NCBI RefSeq assembly: GCF_900167025.1
Contig: NZ_FUXC01000001.1
Location: 248,001-312,000, forward strand
Reading direction: 5' to 3'
From: Treponema berlinense
GTDB lineage: Bacteria > Spirochaetota > Spirochaetia > Treponematales > Treponemataceae
DNA length: 64,000 nt
The position numbers and the translations under genes were made by a program. The notes under the pieces are model-generated. The model was not told the DNA's origin, ran no database searches, and saw only the letters and a list, made by a program, of their open reading frames with translations. Shown here in pieces: positions 52,082 to 60,289 of the stretch (the stretch's first letter is position 1; the number at the start of each line of letters is the position of its first letter).

Positions 52082-52232
52082 AAAGTGTCTCCTTCACCGG
52101 AAAAAATCATTCATGCTTTAGATGAATTTTTTTTTCCACCGAACTCTTTTTCTCGAGGCGCATAATAATGCGTCCGGAAGATTTACGAGCCTGCGAATAA
52201 ATACCTACGGTCCGTTCGCAAGTCCCGGCAGA
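52082..52232 (-). promoter_or_regulatory. rpsB leader with several stem-loops
   Basis: No gene is seen. On the minus strand the stretch contains a GGCGCATAATAATGCGTCC-like palindrome (about 52157-52175) and an ATTCAT/ATGAAT stem next to T and A runs (about 52108-52135). It may be an autoregulatory ribosomal-protein leader or a terminator of maf. Not resolvable by eye. Confidence 0.35.
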
Positions 52233-52823
52233 TTACTCAAAAATCGAATAATTCTGTTCTTTCAATATATCATAAAGTTCAAAAACAGGCAATCCCATAA
52301 CACCGCTGTTTGTACCGTCAATTTTAGAGATAAAACAGCTTGCAAGCCCTTGGATTCTGTAGCCTCCGGCCGCTCCGTGCCATTCTCCTGTGCTTATATA
52401 CCATTTTATTTCTTCATCGGTCATCTTTGAAAAAGTTACTTTTGTGATTGAGGTGCGGTTGCTCATGTAGTGCAGCTCGCTGTTAAAAAGCGCAATTCCT
52501 GTAATAACTTTGTGTGTGGAGCCTTGAAGGCTTTTTAAGTATTCAAAGGCCTGCTCTTGATTTTCCGGTTTTCCTAGGATTTTTTTGTTTTTTACAATTA
52601 CGGTGTCCGCTCCTAAAATCCATGGATATTCAATTCCTGCCGGAGCAGCCCTTATGACTGCGTCAATTTTTCTTGTGGCGAGAAATTCGGGAACTTTTTC
52701 AATTTCAATATCATCAGGATATTCTTCCTTGCAGTTTGGAATTATGACCTGATAAGGAATGTTCATAAGTTTTAAAATTTCCTGTCGTCTTGGTGAAGAA
52801 GATGCTAAAATTATAGGCTGCAT
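52233..52823 (-). CDS. maf: Maf nucleoside triphosphate pyrophosphatase
   Basis: 196 aa. PIILASSSPRRQEILKLM (about 3-20), LGADTVIVKNKKILGKPENQEQA (about 70-92) and the late GGYRIQGLASCFISKIDGTNSGVMGLPV are the Maf family signature. It hydrolyses noncanonical or pyrimidine NTPs and is linked to division arrest. It faces away from the tRNA-Arg gene; the upstream gap has the tRNA promoter. Confidence 0.93.
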   Translation of the reverse strand: MQPIILASSSPRRQEILKLMNIPYQVIIPNCKEEYPDDIEIEKVPEFLATRKIDAVIRAAPAGIEYPWILGADTVIVKNKKILGKPENQEQAFEYLKSLQGSTHKVITGIALFNSELHYMSNRTSITKVTFSKMTDEEIKWYISTGEWHGAAGGYRIQGLASCFISKIDGTNSGVMGLPVFELYDILKEQNYSIFE

Positions 52824-52866
52824 AGTATACCTCCCGGTTTATAAATGGGTTGTGCAAGTTATTCTG

Positions 52867-52895
52867 TTGACAATTTTGAATGAAATCAATATCTT
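52867..52895 (+). promoter_or_regulatory. Promoter of tRNA-Arg
   Basis: TTGACA (52867-52872) with TATCTT (52890-52895), 17-bp spacer; the tRNA begins 26 bp further on. Confidence 0.55.
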
Positions 52896-52921
52896 TTGTT
52901 CTTGTATTTCAAAAAAAGACT

Positions 52922-52995
52922 GAGGGATTAGCTCAACTGGATAGAGCGTCGGCCTCCGGAGCCGAAGGTTGCGTGTTCAAATCACGTATTCCTCA
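52922..52995 (+). tRNA. tRNA-Arg (anticodon CCG)
   Basis: A full cloverleaf: acceptor GAGGGAT/ATTCCTC with one G-U pair, D arm with GCTCAACTGGATAGAGC, anticodon stem TCGGC/GCCGA around loop CTCCGGA (CCG), and a T arm GCGTG TTCAAAT CACGT. Discriminator A; CCA not encoded. Confidence 0.95.
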
Positions 52996-53015
52996 AAAAA
53001 TTGGTAAAATTGAAT

Positions 53016-53064
53016 AAAAAAAAGAGAGGCTTTTCAAATTTCTTTGACGGCCTCTCTTTTTTTT
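53016..53064. terminator. Bidirectional terminator after tRNA-Arg
   Basis: A perfect 15-bp stem, AAAAAAAAGAGAGGC (53016-53030) and GCCTCTCTTTTTTTT (53050-53064), serving the tRNA and the convergent HEAT-repeat gene. Confidence 0.9.
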
Positions 53065-53072
53065 GTGCTTGG

Positions 53073-53795
53073 TTATTTTGCGTTGTTGTTTTTCTTGTCT
53101 GATGACGAAGACGCGCCCTGCAAAGTCTTTAGCAGTTCGTGGGCACGGGTGCGGACAGGAGTTACGTAGCGGTAGTTTGTTGCAATCTGACCTACAGCCT
53201 GAATCATAGGGCCCTTGTTCTGAACTGAATCTGCGATTTTTTCATAGGCGATCAAAACTTCGAGGGCCAATGAAGAAGTCGGGTTTAAAACCGCATTTTT
53301 TTTCTGAGCCCAGGCTATTGTTTCTGAAACTTCGTCGTTGTCGTTGATTCCGATGTCTCCAAGGGCACGGATTGCGGCTGTTATTACCATAGGCTCGTTG
53401 TCTGCGAGAGCAACTTTTACAAGAGTATTTTTTGATTCTTCTGTTTTAACGTTGGCAAGAATATCGCAGGCTTTTGCACGGATGTCTGGAAAATTGTTCA
53501 TGAGGCGTCCGTTTGTTCTTGACTGACTTGCGATACCTTCTCCTGCAAGACCGTCAAGAGCTTTCATCATGTCAGGAGTTGTGCGTCCTTCGTTTACTGC
53601 GTTTTCAAGATATTGAAGAGCTACGAGCTTGTTGTCTCTTTCTTCTGATGTTGCAAGTTCTGTGATTACAACGTCTTCGATGCTGCTGAGGTATTCGCTT
53701 TCAACGTTTGACTCGTTGTCTGCGCTTGTCTGTGCGCTAACTGTAAAAGCGAATGCAGTAAGAATTGCAGCTGCTGCATATTTTATAGATTTCAT
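53073..53795 (-). CDS. Secreted HEAT-repeat-like protein
   Basis: 240 aa. Signal peptide about 1-21 (IKYAAAAILTAFAFTVSAQ), followed by HEAT-like helix pairs: ATSEERDNKLVALQYLENAVN, FPDIRAKACDILANVKTEESKNTLVKVALADNEPMVITAAIRALGDIGI, RTRAHELLKTLQG. Likely an envelope adaptor of unknown role. GGGGGA RBS precedes the ATG. Confidence 0.8.
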   Translation of the reverse strand: MKSIKYAAAAILTAFAFTVSAQTSADNESNVESEYLSSIEDVVITELATSEERDNKLVALQYLENAVNEGRTTPDMMKALDGLAGEGIASQSRTNGRLMNNFPDIRAKACDILANVKTEESKNTLVKVALADNEPMVITAAIRALGDIGINDNDEVSETIAWAQKKNAVLNPTSSLALEVLIAYEKIADSVQNKGPMIQAVGQIATNYRYVTPVRTRAHELLKTLQGASSSSDKKNNNAK

Positions 53796-53916
53796 TAGAT
53801 CCCCCTTGGACTTATTCTAGTAATCGGCACTTTTTATAAAAACGTTTAAAATTATAGTTGAATGATTTACAAAAATCAATAAAAGTTATTCTTTCTTTGA
53901 AAAAAGACAGTGCCTG

Positions 53917-54504
53917 TTAGCTGTCAATTTCCGGCAGGTGCAGCTGCCAGTGGCCGTCGATTTTATTGAAATAATAGTAAACTGTGTATTTTTCTTCGGT
54001 TTCGGAAGAGTCTAGGCTTGTAACCTGAACGGCCTTTACGTAATTTTCAGATTCGTAACGTATGGTCGTGATGTTTCGTCCGGCTCTCGAAGGTACGAAT
54101 ACGTATTTAAAATAATCCTGTAAGGTTCTGAGCTGAAGCCCTTTTATAGGCAGTTTGCCCTGTGCTTTTTTTAAATTCGCAGTTTTTGACCAATAAATTT
54201 TTGACTCGTTGTCTACATATAAAAGCCAGGATTGATAGTCAAAATCTGACATAATCGTTTTTAAACTCTCAATAGTACGGAGAATTTCTGCTTTATCTGA
54301 TTCAAATGTGTCTTTTGAAACGGTAAGGCTTCCGACAGACTTGTGATACTCGTCTTTTTCGGCCTGAAGTTCTTTTCTTTCTTCAATAGCAGGCTTGTTT
54401 TCTTCTTTTGCTGGTTGTGGCTGTACAGAGGTTGAACTGCAGCCTGCCAGTACGAAAGGAAATGCCAAAATTGCTATCTTGGATAAATATTTTTTTGTTC
54501 TCAT
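53917..54504 (-). CDS. Lipoprotein of unknown function
   Basis: 195 aa. A signal with lipobox LAGC (about 19-22, FPFVLAGCSSTS) indicates lipid anchoring. A Glu/Lys-rich linker is followed by a mixed domain (LLYVDNESKIYWSKTANLKKAQGKLPIKGLQLRTLQDYFKYVFVPSRAGRNITTIRYESENYVKAVQV). It resembles SnoaL/NTF2-like domains loosely, not decisively. It diverges from coaD with about 55 bp between the starts. Confidence 0.75.
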   Translation of the reverse strand: MRTKKYLSKIAILAFPFVLAGCSSTSVQPQPAKEENKPAIEERKELQAEKDEYHKSVGSLTVSKDTFESDKAEILRTIESLKTIMSDFDYQSWLLYVDNESKIYWSKTANLKKAQGKLPIKGLQLRTLQDYFKYVFVPSRAGRNITTIRYESENYVKAVQVTSLDSSETEEKYTVYYYFNKIDGHWQLHLPEIDS

Positions 54505-54559
54505 AGAGAAGAATATACATCACTTGTCTGTTCGCGTCAAACGTGATAAAAAGAAAAGC

Positions 54560-55039
54560 ATGAATATTGCAGTTTTTCCGGGGAGCTTTGATCCTCCGAC
54601 TTATGGACATTTAAATGTAATCGAAAGGGCAAGCAAACTTTTTGAAAAAATCGACGTTCTTGTTTCTGAAAATCCTGGCAAAAATAGCCTTTTTACTGCC
54701 GATGAGCGTGTTTTGATGCTAAAAACTTTGACAGAGCCTTATCATAATGTGGAAGTTCATAAATGGGACAGGCTTGTTGTTGAATATGCAAGAAAAATCG
54801 ATGCAAAAGTCCTTATCCGTGGAATAAGAAATGTAAACGATTTTTCGTACGAATTTGACCTTTCCCTTGTAAACCACAATTTAAATCCTGAAATTGAAAC
54901 TCTTTTTATGCCGACAGAGACGAGATACGTAATCGTAAAGTCTAGTTCGATAAAAGAGCTTGCCCAGTTTGGCGGAGATATAAGCGGAATGGTTCCTCCT
55001 GTGGTTTGCGAGGCTGTTTTAAAAAAATACCGGAAATAA
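54560..55039 (+). CDS. coaD: Phosphopantetheine adenylyltransferase
   Basis: 159 aa from ATG 54560, fixed by the conserved start MNIAVFPGSFDPPTYGHLNVIERA; a longer upstream frame overlaps the lipoprotein gene. The nucleotidyltransferase motif TYGHL and the late YVIVKSSSIKELAQFGGDISGMVPPVV are present. It makes dephospho-CoA from 4'-phosphopantetheine and ATP. rpmF, acpP and rnc follow; CoA also supplies the AcpP prosthetic group. Confidence 0.95.
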   Translation: MNIAVFPGSFDPPTYGHLNVIERASKLFEKIDVLVSENPGKNSLFTADERVLMLKTLTEPYHNVEVHKWDRLVVEYARKIDAKVLIRGIRNVNDFSYEFDLSLVNHNLNPEIETLFMPTETRYVIVKSSSIKELAQFGGDISGMVPPVVCEAVLKKYRK

Positions 55040-55092
55040 CAGAGAATTTGAGTGTTAAAATGACAAAAAATGTAATATTGTCATAAAAAATA

Positions 55093-55122
55093 TTGACAAA
55101 TGAAAAAAAATACCGGTATAAT
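55093..55122 (+). promoter_or_regulatory. Strong sigma-70 promoter of rpmF-acpP
   Basis: TTGACA (55093-55098) and TATAAT (55117-55122), 18-bp spacer, about 80 bp before rpmF. Confidence 0.75.
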
Positions 55123-55201
55123 CCAATTGACATTCAGACAGGAACTGATATAACATTAAGTCTGTTATACAAGTAACAAAACATATAGTGAGGTTATATA
55201 A

Positions 55202-55387
55202 ATGGCAGTACCTAGAGCGAAAACTTCGAAAGCACGAACACGCAGACGCCGTGGTGTTAATATGCATCTTGTTGCACCACAGATGGTTGAATGTGCAAAC
55301 TGTGGCAACCTTGTTTTGCAGCATCATGTATGTCCAAAATGCGGTTTCTACCGTGGACGTCAGGTAATTAAACCAGAAGTTAAGTAG
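55202..55387 (+). CDS. rpmF: 50S ribosomal protein L32
   Basis: 61 aa. MAVPRAKTSKARTRRRRG and the zinc ribbon CANC...CPKCG (two CxxC pairs, about 31-48) are diagnostic. RBS GAGG precedes the ATG. acpP follows by about 73 bp, the conserved rpmF-acpP pairing of ribosome and lipid synthesis. Confidence 0.96.
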   Translation: MAVPRAKTSKARTRRRRGVNMHLVAPQMVECANCGNLVLQHHVCPKCGFYRGRQVIKPEVK

Positions 55388-55460
55388 TCTGGATGAATTA
55401 ACAATACGGAAAATTTTCAGTTTCTGAAAATTTAACTTAATTAATCACAGGAGATTAAAA

Positions 55461-55703
55461 ATGGACGAATTGTTCAACCAAATCCAGAAGCTTATTGCTG
55501 AAAAACTGGAAATCGATGAAAGCAAAATCACTTTGGATTCTTCATTCCGTGGTGATCTCGGTGCAGACAGCCTTGATACTTACGAATTGGTTTATGCAAT
55601 TGAAGAGGAACTTGGCGTTAGCATTCCTGATGAAAAAGCAAACGAATTTGAAACAGTTCGTGATGCATACAACTTCATCAAAGCTGAAAAAGAATCTAAA
55701 TAA
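55461..55703 (+). CDS. acpP: Acyl carrier protein
   Basis: 80 aa. The phosphopantetheine site GADSLDTYELVYAIEEELG (Ser about 37) is clear in a normal-length ACP. RBS AGGAG precedes the ATG. A terminator follows before rnc. Confidence 0.96.
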   Translation: MDELFNQIQKLIAEKLEIDESKITLDSSFRGDLGADSLDTYELVYAIEEELGVSIPDEKANEFETVRDAYNFIKAEKESK

Positions 55704-55735
55704 TTTTTCAGTTATAGTTTTTTATAAAACGAATG

Positions 55736-55773
55736 AACACAGGTTTGCTTAGCAGCCTGTGTTTATTTTTTTT
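55736..55773 (+). terminator. Terminator between acpP and rnc
   Basis: AACACAGG (55736-55743) and CCTGTGTT (55756-55763) form a stem followed by an eight-T run. It ends next to the rnc start region. Confidence 0.75.
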
Positions 55774-55785
55774 ATGGGGGTTGCT

Positions 55786-56523
55786 GTGTTTAAAAGAAAA
55801 ATTCGTAATTCAAATATTTCAGAAGAAAGAAAAAAAGCCCTTTCTGATTTTTGTAAAAACCTTGATATAAAATTCAATAATCTGGAACTTTTAAATCTGG
55901 CCTTCCATCACCGTTCTTTTTCCAACGAAAACACTTCAAGCAGGCACGTAAATAATGAAAGACTTGAATTTCTTGGAGATTCTGTCCTGGGTATGGCAAC
56001 CGCAACTTTTTTATATGAAGATATGTTTGAAAATCCGGAAGGAGATCTTTCTAAAATAAAGAGCGTTGTTGTCTCTGAAAAAACTCTTGCTCCGATTGCG
56101 AGAAGAATAGGTATAAACAAGATGCTTATTCTTGGAAAAGGCGAGGAGATGAGCGGAGGACGCGACAAGGACGCTATTCTTGCAGATTGTGTTGAAGCGA
56201 TAATAGGAGCCTACTATCTTGACAGCGGTTTTGAGGCCGCGGAAGAACTTGTCCTTGATCTTATTGTTCCTGAAATTCGAAAAGTCCAGCAGAACAAGGG
56301 TGAAAAAGATTACAAAACACTTTTGCAGGAATTTTATCAGAAAAAATCAAAGTTATGCCCGGTTTACGAGCTTGTCAAAAAAACAGGTCCAGACCATGAC
56401 AGGACTTTTTGGGTAAAGGTAAGTTTAAAAGACGAAGAATTTGGTCCGTGCAGCGGAAAAAGCAAAAAGGCTGCGGAGCAAAATGCGGCAAAGCTTGCGT
56501 GGGAGAAAATTAAAAAAAGTTAA
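55786..56523 (+). CDS. rnc: Ribonuclease III
   Basis: 245 aa from GTG 55786, which has GGGGG at RBS distance (55776-55780). The ATG 55774 and GTG 55759 sit in the T run of the terminator and lack an RBS. The catalytic domain has NERLEFLGDSVLGM (about 57-70) and the second acidic DCVEAIIGA. A C-terminal dsRNA-binding domain (DYKTLLQEFYQKKSK ... GKSKKAAEQNAAKLAWEKI) follows. It processes rRNA and other double-stranded RNA. Confidence 0.93.
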   Translation: MFKRKIRNSNISEERKKALSDFCKNLDIKFNNLELLNLAFHHRSFSNENTSSRHVNNERLEFLGDSVLGMATATFLYEDMFENPEGDLSKIKSVVVSEKTLAPIARRIGINKMLILGKGEEMSGGRDKDAILADCVEAIIGAYYLDSGFEAAEELVLDLIVPEIRKVQQNKGEKDYKTLLQEFYQKKSKLCPVYELVKKTGPDHDRTFWVKVSLKDEEFGPCSGKSKKAAEQNAAKLAWEKIKKS

Positions 56524-56562
56524 AAAAAATTCAAAAATTTTAAAAAAAATTAAAAAACAGTA

Positions 56563-56591
56563 TTGACACAAAGTTCAATGCTTGGTATTAT
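56563..56591 (+). promoter_or_regulatory. Promoter of tRNA-Gly
   Basis: TTGACA (56563-56568) and TATTAT (56586-56591), 17-bp spacer, 15 bp before the tRNA. Confidence 0.8.
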
Positions 56592-56606
56592 AAATACATA
56601 AGTTGT

Positions 56607-56679
56607 GCGGTAGTCATATAACGGCTCATTATCTCAGCCTTCCAAGCTGATGACGAGGGTTCGACTCCCTTCTACCGCT
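56607..56679 (+). tRNA. tRNA-Gly (anticodon TCC)
   Basis: Acceptor GCGGTAG/CTACCGC, anticodon stem TCAGC/GCTGA around loop CTTCCAA (TCC), T arm GAGGG TTCGACT CCCTT, discriminator T. CCA is not encoded. Confidence 0.93.
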
Positions 56680-56685
56680 CTAAAA

Positions 56686-56713
56686 GCTCCTGAAATAAAT
56701 CAGGAGTTTTTTT
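56686..56713 (+). terminator. Terminator of tRNA-Gly
   Basis: CTCCTGA (56687-56693) pairs with TCAGGAG (56700-56706), then a run of seven T. Confidence 0.85.
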
Positions 56714-56751
56714 ATTTTAAACTAGTTTTTTTTGCATAAGGTTTTTCTTAC

Positions 56752-56830
56752 GCCGGATGCGGAGGGCTTTAGTTGGCGCGCTTTGCGGCAATGAGCGTAA
56801 GCGAACCCGTAGCAGCCGGTCTTTGGGAAA
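56752..56830. repeat. GC-rich interspersed repeat segment
   Basis: GGATGCGGAGGGC, then GGCGCGCTTTGCGGCAATGAGCG and AAGCGAACCCGTAGCAGCCGG form a GC-rich island between tRNA-Gly and the permease in otherwise T-rich DNA. No gene is seen; related in composition to the other GC-rich repeats in the window. Confidence 0.4.
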
Positions 56831-56939
56831 AATGCCTGCATGGGCGGAAATTGTTTTTTTTGAGTCTGATGACGTTCTTTTTTTTTAAATTTTTTATAAA
56901 AAGCCTGCGTTTTTTATTTTTCTGTTTTTTATTCTATGA

Positions 56940-56972
56940 TATAATCTTTGTTATGTTTTTTTTCCATGGAGG
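56940..56972 (+). promoter_or_regulatory. -10 box and RBS of the permease
   Basis: TATAAT (56940-56945) and GGAGG (56968-56972) fix the permease start at ATG 56981. No purine-riboswitch-like fold is visible upstream. Confidence 0.6.
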
Positions 56973-56980
56973 TTTTTTTT

Positions 56981-58285
56981 ATGGAAACTTTGTTTAAAAT
57001 CAAGGAGAAAGGTTCAACTGTAAGCCGCGAAATTATCGGTGGTATTACAACTTTCCTTGCAATGTCCTACATTCTTGCCGTTAATCCTGGAATGCTTGGT
57101 TCTATCGAAGGAATGAGTTTTGGAGGCGTTTTTACAGCGACTGCGATTTCTGCTGCGATTGCAACTCTGATTATGGCTTTTTTTGCAAATATGCCTGTTG
57201 CTCTTGCTTCTGGTATGGGACTTAACGCGTTCTTTACGTATACTGTTTGCGGCCAGATGGGGTGTTCTCCATGGTTTGCTCTTACAGCTGTTTTGCTTGA
57301 AGGCGTTTTGTTTATCGTTCTTTCGTTCTTTGGTGTTCGTGAGGCGATTATCAACTCTATTCCTTCGACTATGAAGAAGGCTGTTGCTGTTGGTATCGGT
57401 CTTTTTATTGCTTTGATTGGTCTTAACAACGCTGGAATCGTAACTTCTTCAAACGGAACAATTATCGGTTTTAACGCATTTGACAAGTCTCATATTTCTG
57501 CAATTGTTGCGATTATCGGTCTTGTAATTACGATTGTTCTTTATATTCTTAAAGTTCCTGGCGCAATTCTTATCGGTATTGCTGCTACAACTGTCGTTGG
57601 AATTCCTTTTGGCGTTACGACTATTCCTGAAAACTTTAAGCCTGTTTCTGTTCCTCAGGCTCCGTTCCTTTTTAGATTTGATTTTTCAAATGTCCTTACG
57701 CTGAAATTCTTCGGAGTTTTCTTTACTTTCCTTTTTACAGATATTTTTGATACTATTGGAACTTTGATGGGCGTTGCTGAGCAGGCCAAGCTTATTGACG
57801 AAAAGGGCGATATTCCTAATGTAAAAAATGCTCTTCTTGCCGATGCGGTTGGTACTGTTGCCGGTGCTTGTCTTGGAACTTCAACTGTAACTTCTTATGT
57901 TGAATCTTCTGCTGGTGTTGCTGCTGGTGCCCGCACAGGTCTTTCTTCTGTTGTGACTGCAGGTTTCTTTGTTTTGGCCCTGTTGTTCACTCCGCTTTTT
58001 GCGCTTGTTCCTTCTTGTGCTACGGCTCCTGCCTTGATTTTTGTCGGATTTTTGATGATGCAGTCTGTAACATCTATCAAATTCAGCGAAATAACTGACG
58101 GAATTCCTGCTTTTATAACAATTCTTGTAATGCCTTTCGGATATTCGATTTCTAAGGGTATTGCCTTTGGTATGATCGCTTATGTAATTTCGAAAGTTGC
58201 TGGTAGAAAAGCAAAGGAAATTTCTCCTGTTACGTGGATTCTTGCCGCTGTATTTGTGTTTGCTCTTGCAATAAAAGCTATCTAG
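56981..58285 (+). CDS. AzgA-type purine (guanine/hypoxanthine) permease, NCS2/AzgA family
   Basis: 434 aa from ATG 56981. VSREIIGGITTFLAMSYILAVNPGML and ANMPVALASGMGLNAFFTYTVCGQMG are AzgA hallmarks, with FTFLFTDIFDTIGTLMGVAEQAKL (conserved Asp/Thr in the transport site) and GACLGTSTVTSYVESSAGVAAGARTGLSSVV. About 13 membrane helices, inner membrane, proton-coupled purine uptake. The dCMP deaminase follows by 9 bp, grouping nucleotide salvage functions. Confidence 0.93.
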   Translation: METLFKIKEKGSTVSREIIGGITTFLAMSYILAVNPGMLGSIEGMSFGGVFTATAISAAIATLIMAFFANMPVALASGMGLNAFFTYTVCGQMGCSPWFALTAVLLEGVLFIVLSFFGVREAIINSIPSTMKKAVAVGIGLFIALIGLNNAGIVTSSNGTIIGFNAFDKSHISAIVAIIGLVITIVLYILKVPGAILIGIAATTVVGIPFGVTTIPENFKPVSVPQAPFLFRFDFSNVLTLKFFGVFFTFLFTDIFDTIGTLMGVAEQAKLIDEKGDIPNVKNALLADAVGTVAGACLGTSTVTSYVESSAGVAAGARTGLSSVVTAGFFVLALLFTPLFALVPSCATAPALIFVGFLMMQSVTSIKFSEITDGIPAFITILVMPFGYSISKGIAFGMIAYVISKVAGRKAKEISPVTWILAAVFVFALAIKAI

Positions 58286-58294
58286 TTTTTTAGT

Positions 58295-58798
58295 ATGAAC
58301 GAATCTTCAAACAAAGAAAAATATTTGCGCCCGACCTGGGATGAATATTTTATGGAGGTTGCAAGAACTATTGCAAAACGTGCGACATGCGACAGAGGAC
58401 GTTCTGGCTGCGTGATTGCACGGGACCATCAGATTCTTGTTACCGGATATGTTGGAAGTCCCGCAGGACTTCCGCATTGCGATGAAGCGGGCCACCTTCT
58501 AAAAAAAATGCTGCACAGTGATGGAACTGTCAGCCAGCATTGTGTAAGAACCGTTCATGCGGAGCAGAATGCAATCTGCCAGGCCGCTAAACGTGGAATT
58601 TCTATTGACGGTGGTACTGTTTACTGTAAAATGACTCCGTGCCGAACCTGCGCAATGCTTTTAATTAACTGCGGAATAAAAAGGGTTGTGTGTGAAAAAC
58701 ACTACCATGATGAAGCCGACAGTCTTAAAATGCTTGAGGAAGCTGGAATAGCGATTGAACATTTGGAAGATAATGTTCAGACTTACGAAAATATGTAA
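58295..58798 (+). CDS. Deoxycytidylate (dCMP) deaminase, ComEB-like
   Basis: 167 aa. Zinc motifs: HAEQNAICQAA (His and Glu, about 90-100) and TPCRTCAMLL (CxxC, about 112-121). RPTWDEYFMEVARTIAKRATCDRG is the family N-terminus. It makes dUMP for thymidylate synthesis. RBS not evident; the start lies 9 bp past the permease stop, so coupled expression is likely. Confidence 0.92.
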   Translation: MNESSNKEKYLRPTWDEYFMEVARTIAKRATCDRGRSGCVIARDHQILVTGYVGSPAGLPHCDEAGHLLKKMLHSDGTVSQHCVRTVHAEQNAICQAAKRGISIDGGTVYCKMTPCRTCAMLLINCGIKRVVCEKHYHDEADSLKMLEEAGIAIEHLEDNVQTYENM

Positions 58799-58799
58799 T

Positions 58800-58844
58800 A
58801 AAAAAGGCTGGCTTGAAATGAAAGTTTTCAGGCTAGCCTTTTTT
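58800..58844. terminator. Bidirectional terminator between the deaminase gene and thrC
   Basis: A long stem with two mismatched or wobble positions: AAAAAAGGCTGGCTTGAAA and its partner TTTTCAGGCTAGCCTTTTTT, with A and T runs on either side. Confidence 0.88.
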
Positions 58845-58847
58845 GGT

Positions 58848-60266
58848 TTATCTTAAGTTTTCAAGCAACCATGATTTGAACTGGTTGTAGTCGTTTTCCA
58901 TTGGAATTGATTTGTCTTCAAGGCGCATAACTTTTTCAAGTCTGTCTGGAATTATTGGTTTTGAGCCGATTGCCTTTTCGACGATTGAGCCGAATTTTGC
59001 AGGGTGGGCTGTTTCCAAAACTACGCCGATTGCATTTTTCTTAGAAATTACATCATCTGCCCAGTCTGGGAGATTTGGTGTAAGACCAGGTTTTGTGTAA
59101 TCATGTTTTTTGCCCTGTGCAAGTTCTGCCATGGCTCCGTTTTTAATATCGCTCCATGCTTTCCAGCCGACAGCTCCGTGAGGATCGATCGTGTAGCCTG
59201 TTTTTGCATAGCAGTCTTTGATTGAGCTGATGATTCCGCTGTCATCAAGCCAGTAAGAAGCAAATAAATGGCGTACATCGTCAAGAGTGTACATTGCTGA
59301 AATTCGTTCGTAGTTGCTGGGAGCACCGACGTCCATTGCGTTTGCGTATGTTGCTACTGAAGGGCGGGCATTGTAGTCGCCGGTTGCAATCCAGTCTGGA
59401 ATTGTGCGGTTTGTATTTGTAGCGGCAACAAAACCTGTGATTGGAGCGCCCATTTTTTTTGCGATAAGTCCGGATGTCAGGTTTCCGAAGTTTCCGCTCG
59501 GAACAACCATAATTATAGAAGGATCTTCAATTCTGTTGTACTGCCATGCTCTGTTTTTTACGTAGAGAGAAGCGTACATATAATAAAAACTCTGAGGAAG
59601 AAGACGGCTGATGTTTATTGAATTTGCAGATGAGAGGCGGAGTGAAGAGCGGAGCTCGTTATCTGTAAATGCTGTCTTTACAAGTTTCTGGCAGTCGTCG
59701 AAAGTGCCTTTTACTCTGAGAGCGCGGACATTTCCGTCAAAAGTTGAAAGCTGCTTTTCCTGAAGCGGTGAAATTTTTCCTTCTGGATACAAAATTGTAA
59801 CGTCAAGCCCCGGAACATTGTGGAATGCGCTTCCTACGGCAGAACCTGTATCTCCGGATGTTGCGACGAGAATGTGAAGAGGCTTGTCTTCGTTGCGGTT
59901 GAAATATGACATTACACGTGCCATAAAACGGGCTCCGAAGTCTTTGAACGCGCATGTTGGACCGTGAAAAAGTTCGAGGACGTATGAATTTGGGTCGAGA
60001 CCTGAAACCTTTGCCGGGAAAGGATATGCATCGTTTATGAGTTTTTTGAGATCGTTTTCCGGAATTTCTCCTTCAACGTAAGGTTTTGCCATTTCAAAAG
60101 CAATATCGCGAAGGTTTGGCTCCGGATTTTTATTTAAAAATGATTTATCAAGTTTTGGAAATTCAACCGGAATATAAAGTCCTCCGGTTTTTTCATTCAT
60201 GCCGCCGACTACAGCGGTTTTAAAATCTGTCTTTACCGATTTGTCTCTTGTGTCAGTGTAAATCAT
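58848..60266 (-). CDS. thrC: Threonine synthase
   Basis: 472 aa, the long bacterial/fungal class. GGLYIPVEFP, the PLP lysine in LELFHGPTCAFKDFGARFMA (about 105-124) and LVATSGDTGSAVGSAF (phosphate-binding, about 141-155) are present, with VPSGNFGNLTSGLIAKKMG. It converts O-phosphohomoserine to threonine. Upstream lies a lipoprotein gene by 24 bp. Confidence 0.95.
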   Translation of the reverse strand: MIYTDTRDKSVKTDFKTAVVGGMNEKTGGLYIPVEFPKLDKSFLNKNPEPNLRDIAFEMAKPYVEGEIPENDLKKLINDAYPFPAKVSGLDPNSYVLELFHGPTCAFKDFGARFMARVMSYFNRNEDKPLHILVATSGDTGSAVGSAFHNVPGLDVTILYPEGKISPLQEKQLSTFDGNVRALRVKGTFDDCQKLVKTAFTDNELRSSLRLSSANSINISRLLPQSFYYMYASLYVKNRAWQYNRIEDPSIIMVVPSGNFGNLTSGLIAKKMGAPITGFVAATNTNRTIPDWIATGDYNARPSVATYANAMDVGAPSNYERISAMYTLDDVRHLFASYWLDDSGIISSIKDCYAKTGYTIDPHGAVGWKAWSDIKNGAMAELAQGKKHDYTKPGLTPNLPDWADDVISKKNAIGVVLETAHPAKFGSIVEKAIGSKPIIPDRLEKVMRLEDKSIPMENDYNQFKSWLLENLR

Positions 60267-60289
60267 CTGTTTATCCTCACTTTTATAAA

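Noticed and set aside
56715-56980. Purine riboswitch upstream of the permease
   Set aside because: No three-way junction with the conserved loop sequences of the purine aptamer could be traced; the region is T-rich with a GC-rich repeat.
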